Source: Arthrobacter sp. PGP41 (GTDB lineage Bacteria > Actinomycetota > Actinomycetes > Actinomycetales > Micrococcaceae). Taken from it: a stretch of DNA of 64,000 bases. Position numbers and translations under genes: made by a program. The stretch lies in NCBI RefSeq assembly GCF_002953935.1, contig NZ_CP026514.1, positions 1,798,001-1,862,000 of the forward strand. The letters run 5' to 3'. The notes under the pieces are model-generated. The model was not told the origin of the DNA and searched no databases. It saw nothing but the letters and a program-made list of their open reading frames with translations. Below, one piece after another: positions 58,758 to 64,000 of the stretch (positions are counted from its first letter, which is position 1; each line of letters starts with the position of its first letter).

Positions 58758-60086
58758 TTAGGGAGTCCGCGTTCGACGGTGCAGTCCGTACTGGTGGTCG
58801 ATGCCGAGATTCTCGCGGAGGGTCTCGCCTTCGTACTCGGTGCGGAACAGGCCGCGCTGCTGCAGGATCGGAATGACTCCGTCGACGAAGGACTCCATTC
58901 CCTCGGGAATAACACCGGGGATGACCCAGAAGCCGTCCGCGGCATCAGCTTCGAACCATTCCTGCAGGTGATCGGCGATGACTTCGGGGGGACCGATAGG
59001 GGAAGGGTGGTAGTCGATGACGGCGTGGTGGAGTACTTGACGCACGGTCCAGCCTTCCTTGGCGACCTCAAGCGCTCTAGGCGATCGCGGGTCACCGGGG
59101 TTGGCCCGTGCGACGGCCAACTGATCCGCGCGCAGTGGGGCGTCGAGGTCGATTGTCCCCAACGGCAAGCCGAGGAGCTGGCCGAGATGGCGCACCTGCT
59201 GCTCGATGTCGGGTTCGATCAGCTTTCCGCGTCGAGCAAGAGCCTCCGCGTGGGTCGACGCGATGGTGGGCATCACTCCGACGAAGAACTTGACATCATC
59301 AGGGCTGCGACCGGCAGATTCGGCGGCGTGGCGCACTGCTGAGCGCTGATGCCGGGCCTCCTCTATGGTAAAGACCTCACTGATAAGGACGTCGGCGTAG
59401 CGGCCGGCGAAGGCGAGGCTGTGCGGGCTGGCGCCAGCGTGGGCCATGACCGGCTGGCCCTGCTTGGAGGGCGGGATCTCCAGTGGGCCGCGGGAGGAGA
59501 CGTAAGTTCCTCTGAGGTTCACGGGCGAGATTTTGGACAGGTCGGTGATCCTCCGGGACTGCTGGTCGCCGATCCAGGCATCCTCTTCCCAGCTCCCCCA
59601 GAGCGCCTGGACGATCTGAACGACCTCGTCTGCGCGGGCATAGCGAGTGTCACGGTCCTCGATCGCGCGCCCGAAATTCGCGGCGGCCTGAGGTGACGAG
59701 GTGGTCACGGCGTTCCAGCCCATGCGCCCGCCGGAAACGACGTCGAGGGACTTGAGCACGCGGGCGATGTTGTAGGGCTCCTGGAAGGTGGCGCTGACAG
59801 TGGTGACGAGACCGATCCGCTCGGTAGCCAGGGCGATGGCGGTAGCCACGATGGTCGGCTCGAGGGTCTGGTTCGGCGCGTGCGCCTCACTGCGCTGGGT
59901 CTGCGCGAGGAAGTCGCCGAGGAAAAGGAAATCGAACATGCCACGTTCGGCGGCCTGAGCGGCGCGCACCAGGACGTGGATGTTGTCGTAGTCGTGGGGA
60001 TCGACCCCGGGTTCCAACCACGCGTAAGGGCTGGCGCCGTAGGGAGTGGCACTTGCTGCGGCCAGATGCATCTTCTTACGGGACAT
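58758..60086 (-). CDS. LLM-class flavin-dependent monooxygenase (NtaA/SnaA/DszA-like)
   Basis: 442 residues from ATG 60086. Same family, but a more distant paralogue: QAAERGMFDFLFLGDFLA, SATFQEPYNIARVLKSLDVV, SGGRMGWNAVTTSSPQ, QGQPVMAHAGASPHSLAFAG, HLQEWFEADAADGFWVIPG. Its start lies 3 bases after the flavin reductase stop, so these two form a typical two-component oxygenase operon. The true substrate is open; sulfones, aminopolycarboxylates and terpenoid ketones are known for the group. Confidence 0.9.
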   Translation of the reverse strand: MSRKKMHLAAASATPYGASPYAWLEPGVDPHDYDNIHVLVRAAQAAERGMFDFLFLGDFLAQTQRSEAHAPNQTLEPTIVATAIALATERIGLVTTVSATFQEPYNIARVLKSLDVVSGGRMGWNAVTTSSPQAAANFGRAIEDRDTRYARADEVVQIVQALWGSWEEDAWIGDQQSRRITDLSKISPVNLRGTYVSSRGPLEIPPSKQGQPVMAHAGASPHSLAFAGRYADVLISEVFTIEEARHQRSAVRHAAESAGRSPDDVKFFVGVMPTIASTHAEALARRGKLIEPDIEQQVRHLGQLLGLPLGTIDLDAPLRADQLAVARANPGDPRSPRALEVAKEGWTVRQVLHHAVIDYHPSPIGPPEVIADHLQEWFEADAADGFWVIPGVIPEGMESFVDGVIPILQQRGLFRTEYEGETLRENLGIDHQYGLHRRTRTP

Positions 60087-60089
60087 CGT

Positions 60090-60578
60090 CTACTCTCTCT
60101 CGCACTGGATCGTAGCGACCTGACGGTTGTAAAAGGTCAAGGGGCTCATGTCGTCGTAGCGCTGGTGGTCTATGACTTCGAAGAGAACGAGCTCGTGGTC
60201 ACCAGCCGGCACGTGCTGGTGGGGCCGAACGACGAAGGTGGCTGCCGCCTGCGGCAGGGTGCGTGCCTGGGCGGTGGCGTGATCTAGAGTGATGCCGTCG
60301 AGCCGGGCGGGGCCGGACAGGCGAAGCTGAGACACGAGTGCGAGGTGAGACTCTCCCAGAATCGTGATACCCAACTCTTTCGCTTGGCGAAGCCGGGGCC
60401 AGGTGGTCGAGGTATGGGTAAAGGCCATGGAGACGAGTGGCGGGTCCAGAGAAAGGCTGGTGAAGGAGTTCGCGAGCATCGCCTCGTTCTGGCTGTTGAC
60501 CTCGGCGGCTATAAGTGCCATTCCGGTGGGGTAGGCGGCGAAGGAGTGACGCATGGTAGCGGCTGACGAGGTTTGCAA
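60090..60578 (-). CDS. Flavin reductase (HpaC/NtaB-like)
   Basis: I chose TTG 60578, with GGGAAG upstream, giving 162 residues, the usual size; the frame to 60725 lacks homology upstream. MRHSFAAYPTGMALIAAEV, LANSFTSLSLDPPLVSMAF (FMN-binding TS block) and the C-terminal PAGDHELVLFEVIDH with PLTFYNRQVATI fit the FMN reductase family. It would deliver FMNH2 to the two adjacent monooxygenases and possibly to the orphan one at 43617. Confidence 0.88.
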   Translation of the reverse strand: MQTSSAATMRHSFAAYPTGMALIAAEVNSQNEAMLANSFTSLSLDPPLVSMAFTHTSTTWPRLRQAKELGITILGESHLALVSQLRLSGPARLDGITLDHATAQARTLPQAAATFVVRPHQHVPAGDHELVLFEVIDHQRYDDMSPLTFYNRQVATIQCERE

Positions 60579-60633
60579 TGTCGATATCTTCCCTATCGGA
60601 TGATCGAGGGTTTCGGAGCAGGCGGGGTGATGC

Positions 60634-62112
60634 TCAGTGCCCAACGGGCACCTGGGGACCGCTGGAGGCGGGCTTGCGGATGAAGAATGCGAGCGGGATT
60701 GCGATAAGCGAGAGGACCGCTCCACAGACGAACGCGGCGTGGATGCCGTCGGCCGTGGCCGCCATGACGCTGGCCCCTTCTTCGATTCGCGGTGTCGATG
60801 TCGCAGTCATCACCGTGAAAAACACCGCGATGCCGACCGCGCCGGCGAGCTGCTGTACGGTGCTGACCGTGGCGCTGCCGTGGGAGTAGAACTGCGGGCT
60901 GAGCGATGCGAGCCCCGAGGTGAACAACGGGGTGAATGCGAGGGCCAGGCCGATACTCAGCACGATGTGGGCGACGAGGACCGTGACGATGCTCGAACCA
61001 GCGCCCAGCGTCGTCATGAACCACAACGCACCGCTCACGATGATCGAGCCCGGAACAACGAGTACGGTCGGTCCGACTTTGTCATAGATGCGCCCGACGA
61101 ACGGCGCGAGGAACCCCATCACAAGTCCGCCGGGCAGCATCAGCAAGCCGGTGGTCAGGGCATCGAGTTCGAGCACGATCTGCGTGTATATCGGCAGCAG
61201 GGTGAGAGTGCCAAACAGTGTGGTCGTGTAGATCGCGATCACGGCCATCGCGAGCGTGAAGCCCGAGCTCGTGAAGGTGCGCAGGTCAAGCAGTGCGCGG
61301 TCTGTGCGTTGCAGCTGCAACTGGCGCAGGATGAAAAGCGCGATGCCTGCTGCGCCAAGGGCGAGGGGCGCCCAGCTGGTCGGGCTGGAGATTCCTGCCT
61401 CGGTCTCGCCGATGTGACTGAGGCCAAAAACGAGCCCGCCGAAGCCGATGGCCGAAAGAACGACCGACACGTAATCGAGCGGGGTCTTGCGCGGCTCGCT
61501 GACGTTGGGTATGCGCAGGACCCCGACCACGAGAGCAAGTACGGCGACCGGCAGCACGATGATGAACATCCAGCGCCAGCTCAGCGCGCTCAGGATGAGG
61601 CCCGACACGGTCGGGCCGACCGCGGGGGCGACAGAGATCACGATCGAGACGTTGCCCATCACGCGTCCGCGTCGCTCTGCGGGGACGAGGGTGAACATGG
61701 TGGTGAAAAGCAGGGGGATCATGATCGCTGTACCCAAGGCCTGCACGACGCGTGCGCCGACCAGGATCTCAAAGCCGGGCGCGATGGCCGCGATGAGTGT
61801 GCCGATACTGAACAACGACATGGCGCTGCTGAAGATCGCACGGGTACTGACGCGCTGCAGCAGGAAGCCGGTGATCGGAATCACGACCGCCATGCTGAGG
61901 AGGAAGGCGGTGGTGAGCCACTGCGCCGCGCTTGCCTCGATGTCGAAATCGTCCATGAGGTGAGGAAGTGCGACGCTCATGATCGTTTCGTTCAGGATGA
62001 CGACAAACGTTGAGGCGAGCAGCACACCGATCGCGAGCCGATTGCGCCCGTCGACCTCCTGCGGATGAGTATGCGCCACATGAGGAAGCGATGCGGTGGA
62101 GGTGCCTGACAT
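60634..62112 (-). CDS. DHA2-family MFS exporter
   Basis: I chose ATG 62112 (492 residues); upstream frame sequence to 62247 contains the promoter and operators. About 14 hydrophobic segments. DHA2 hallmarks: ASTFVVILNETIMSVALPHLMDDF (motif D1 pattern NETI.SVALP), QWLTTAFLLSMAVVIPITGFL, and VQALGTAIMIPLLFTTMFTLVPAERRGRVMG. It likely exports the toxic substrate or product of the monooxygenase pathway, or an unrelated drug. Divergent TetR gene and paired operators indicate inducible control. Confidence 0.92.
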   Translation of the reverse strand: MSGTSTASLPHVAHTHPQEVDGRNRLAIGVLLASTFVVILNETIMSVALPHLMDDFDIEASAAQWLTTAFLLSMAVVIPITGFLLQRVSTRAIFSSAMSLFSIGTLIAAIAPGFEILVGARVVQALGTAIMIPLLFTTMFTLVPAERRGRVMGNVSIVISVAPAVGPTVSGLILSALSWRWMFIIVLPVAVLALVVGVLRIPNVSEPRKTPLDYVSVVLSAIGFGGLVFGLSHIGETEAGISSPTSWAPLALGAAGIALFILRQLQLQRTDRALLDLRTFTSSGFTLAMAVIAIYTTTLFGTLTLLPIYTQIVLELDALTTGLLMLPGGLVMGFLAPFVGRIYDKVGPTVLVVPGSIIVSGALWFMTTLGAGSSIVTVLVAHIVLSIGLALAFTPLFTSGLASLSPQFYSHGSATVSTVQQLAGAVGIAVFFTVMTATSTPRIEEGASVMAATADGIHAAFVCGAVLSLIAIPLAFFIRKPASSGPQVPVGH

Positions 62113-62231
62113 AGCTACGTTCCGTTCATTGAGAGGTTGATTTGGAGGCGACGACACCCGGTCATCACGCTGGATCGACGAGTCAGACCTGTGGTGACAC
62201 ACCATCGGCGACCAGCAGCGTGCTCTATAGT

Positions 62232-62278
62232 GGAGAGCGTCTCCCATTAGGTGAACGACTATACGGAGACACTCTCCG
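62232..62278. promoter_or_regulatory. Paired palindromic operator between exporter and TetR gene
   Basis: GGAGA-GCG-TCTCC at 62232-62244 and CGGAGA-CAC-TCTCCG at 62264-62278 share the core GGAGA-N3-TCTCC. Their centres are about 33 bp (three turns) apart. They lie in the divergent promoter region, the expected place for the TetR-family protein to bind. Confidence 0.72.
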
Positions 62279-62303
62279 TTTTGTCAAAAGTGAGGCAACC
62301 GTT

Positions 62304-62927
62304 ATGTCCAGGACCGCCACGAGCAGCGCCCGCGCCCCGCGGGCGGATGCCCGACGCAATCGAGATCACATCCTCGACGCCGCCGAGCAGTACTTCTCTA
62401 AGCACGGAGTGGGCGGCTCGCTCGACGCGATCGCGAAACAAGCAGGCGTCGGCGCGGGAACCCTGTACCGGCATTTTCCCAACCGGGAAGCTCTGCTCGC
62501 GGCCTTGCTCGCCGCGCGCGATGAGGCGTTGATGTCCCGCAGAGACGAGCTCCGCACCAAGGCGGCTAACGCGGCCGACGCACTCGACGGCTGGCTCGAA
62601 GCGCTAACCGAGTGGGCAGGCGCGTTCGACGGGCTGCCCGACCCCCTCCGCGCTGCGGCGGCCACCAGCACATCCCCGCTCGCAGTTACATGCGAAGGAT
62701 TCATCACAACAACCGAGGAGTTCTTGCACGCCGCACAACGAGATGGAAGTGCCCGGAAGGAGATTCGGGCACGGGATCTCTTCTTGGTCGCACTGGCCAC
62801 GAGCTGGGTCCGCGGAGCGGCTTTGGCCGATGGCACATCCGCCGCGGCCCTGGCCGGTATCACCAGAAACGGGTGGGAACTGAACTCGTCCTACACACGC
62901 GGGGTGTCAGCGACAACCGCCGACTAG
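62304..62927 (+). CDS. TetR-family transcriptional regulator
   Basis: 207 residues from ATG 62304; the longer frame from 62142 runs through the operators. The TetR HTH reads HILDAAEQYFSKHGVGGSLD, then IAKQAGVGAGTLYRHFPNREALLAALLA. The ligand-binding C-terminus is variable, with TCEGFITTTEEFLHAA. It most likely represses the divergent DHA2 exporter and itself. The effector may be the monooxygenase substrate. Confidence 0.9.
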   Translation: MSRTATSSARAPRADARRNRDHILDAAEQYFSKHGVGGSLDAIAKQAGVGAGTLYRHFPNREALLAALLAARDEALMSRRDELRTKAANAADALDGWLEALTEWAGAFDGLPDPLRAAAATSTSPLAVTCEGFITTTEEFLHAAQRDGSARKEIRARDLFLVALATSWVRGAALADGTSAAALAGITRNGWELNSSYTRGVSATTAD

Positions 62928-62974
62928 AACGTCACATCATATGGGACGGATCGACAACATTAAGGGAGAACACC

Positions 62975-63555
62975 ATGAACCGAATCGGAATCACGACTGG
63001 CCGTAAGGGCCGGCTACGAGGTCCTCATCGCAAACTCGCGAGGACCGGAGACACTTGCCGGCCTGATCGAAGAGCTCGGCCCTCGGGCGTAGGCCGGCGA
63101 CGTCCGCGCCGCAGTTGAGTTCGGCGACATCCCGGTCCTGGCCGTGCCGCTGGCCGCCTACCCGAACCTGCCTGTGGAGGCCTTCGCCGGGAAGACGATC
63201 CTCTCGACCGGGAACTACTACCCCTTCAACAACATCCTCTTCCACTACATCCCGAACCTCGCGCACTCCACTCCCCGGACCGCGCTGGCAATCGCCGGTG
63301 ACAACGACGAGGCCAAGACGCGGATCGCGGCGATCGTGGACGCCCTCGGCTTCGACACCATCGACGCCGGAACGCTAGCTGAGTCATGGCGCTTCGAACC
63401 GGACTCCGGTGCCTACACCCCGATCTACGCCGCCGACCTGGAAGGCATGAAGCGGGACTACCTCGGGGAACCCCGGAGCGCCTGTCTCCGCAGAACGCCT
63501 CGGGGAGCTACTCGCCGCTTCACACCGCCCCGACGTCGCCGCGCGACAGTTCTGA
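62975..63555 (+). pseudogene. Broken F420-reductase-like gene
   Basis: The 5' end reads MNRIGIT from ATG 62975, then, after a deletion of the glycine-rich cofactor loop, AVRAGYEVLIANSRGPETLA and LIEELGPRA followed by an in-frame TAG near 63090. Homology continues with DIPVLAVPLAAYPNLPVEAFAGKTILSTGNYYPFNN (pieces), ALGFDTIDAGTLAESWRFEPDSGAYTP and, in another frame, ELLAASHRPDVAARQF and TGA at 63553. It is related to the fossil at 41572 but has different lesions. Confidence 0.78.
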
Positions 63556-63638
63556 CCGCGACCTACTCAACAGGCCAGGAAAACACCTCTGGCACCCCGG
63601 AAGAGCGCCCCGACGCGGGACTCTCCCGGGGTTCAGGT

Positions 63639-64000
63639 CTAGTGGGCGGCGTAGCCGCCGTCGATGATCAGTTCCTCACCGGTGACGAATCCGGCCTCGT
63701 CGGACGCGAGATACAGGATGCCGTAAGCGACGTCTGATGCCTCGCCGATGTGCGGCGGCAGAATTGAGTTGGCGGCATCCGCAGCCTGTTCTTTGGTGAC
63801 GCCATAGTTCTTGATGAGGTTTGTGTAGATGGGCCCCGGGTGGACGGAGTTCACCCGGATACTGTCACCGGCGAAATAGTTTGCCGCGTGCTTGGTCAGG
63901 GATCGCACCGCACCCTTTGAAGCCGAGTAGGCGGCGCTGGCGCCATCGGCCGCCCCTGAGATGATTCCACCCAGCGACGACACGTTCACGATGGCTCCGC
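63639..64000 (-). CDS. SDR-family oxidoreductase, 5' part beyond the window
   Basis: The minus-strand frame is open to the right edge, so only the last ~120 residues are visible: VNVSSLGGIISGAADG, AAYSASKGAVRSLTKHAANYF with the catalytic Tyr/Lys, NSVHPGPIYTNLIKNYGVT and FVTGEELIIDGGYAAH. About four residues in five match the SDR at 42499. It lies next to a broken F420-reductase-like gene, as does that SDR, so the two loci are copies of one ancestral module. Confidence 0.88.
   Translation of the reverse strand, partial: GAIVNVSSLGGIISGAADGASAAYSASKGAVRSLTKHAANYFAGDSIRVNSVHPGPIYTNLIKNYGVTKEQAADAANSILPPHIGEASDVAYGILYLASDEAGFVTGEELIIDGGYAAH

Noticed and set aside
60637..62013. 458-residue frame opposite the DHA2 exporter
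   Set aside because: It is an antisense shadow, extremely rich in Arg, Asp, Glu and His, with no protein-like pattern.
1..64000. CRISPR arrays, tRNA or rRNA genes
   Set aside because: I saw no regularly spaced repeats, cloverleaf-like tRNA sequence or conserved rRNA segments.

Overview
The window looks like high-GC actinobacterial DNA of the Arthrobacter/Paenarthrobacter type. This rests on codon use, GTG/TTG starts, SCO6880-type conjugation genes, EspR-like regulators and a DHA2 exporter/TetR pair. No rRNA or tRNA was seen. Integrase and replication genes are not in view, so I cannot tell an integrative conjugative element from a plasmid.

Region 1 (1-5.8 kb) is regulatory. It holds a 5'-truncated HigA-like ImmA/IrrE protein, then a tightly overlapping operon of ImmA/IrrE metalloprotease, polytopic membrane protein, EspR-like HTH protein and alpha/beta hydrolase. 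A second EspR-like gene and two small winged-helix genes on the other strand follow. Region 2 (5.8-28.2 kb) is the conjugation module: sigma-like factor, secreted assembly protein, transglycosylase/NlpC-P60 hydrolase, small membrane protein, TrbL/VirB6-like protein, SCO6880-like protein, VirB4-like ATPase, VirD4/TraD-like coupling protein, ArdC/ImmA protein and SSB. On the opposite strand lie a zinc-ribbon coiled-coil protein and a MobF relaxase-helicase. A defence cassette sits inside the transfer operon (8.6-14.1 kb): an ApeA-like HEPN protein, a Pycsar pair (PycTM-type effector and PycC-type cyclase), and a second, convergent class III cyclase with no effector of its own.

Region 3 (28.5-39.0 kb) is a carbohydrate operon of unassigned substrate: SorC-family regulator, sugar isomerase/epimerase, PfkB kinase, RbsBAC-type ABC importer, COG3618-type lactonase/amidohydrolase, a SAF-type oxidoreductase and a 3-hydroxyisobutyrate-dehydrogenase-like enzyme.

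Region 4 (39-57 kb) is a patchwork bounded by two imperfect direct repeats of about 230 bp that share a hairpin with a compensatory base change. It contains an ArsR/NADPH-F420-reductase-like pair with a four-site operator, several gene fossils (one with an internal inversion), an SDR, an LLM-class flavin monooxygenase, a Dabb protein, a SnoaL-like protein and a dodecin. It also carries an intact tartrate catabolic cluster: TarD, DctA, D-2-hydroxyacid dehydrogenase, tartrate/D-malate dehydrogenase, an unknown 103-residue protein, an HpcH/CitE-like lyase and a divergent GntR/FCD regulator with three identical palindromic operators.

Region 5 (57.3-64 kb) is a flavin monooxygenase module: two LLM monooxygenases, their probable flavin reductase, a DHA2 exporter with divergent TetR regulator, a broken F420-reductase-like gene, and an SDR running off the window that is a close paralogue of the one at 42.5 kb. 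The pseudogenes, truncated ABC fragments and duplicated modules suggest repeated rearrangement of catabolic cargo on a mobile replicon.
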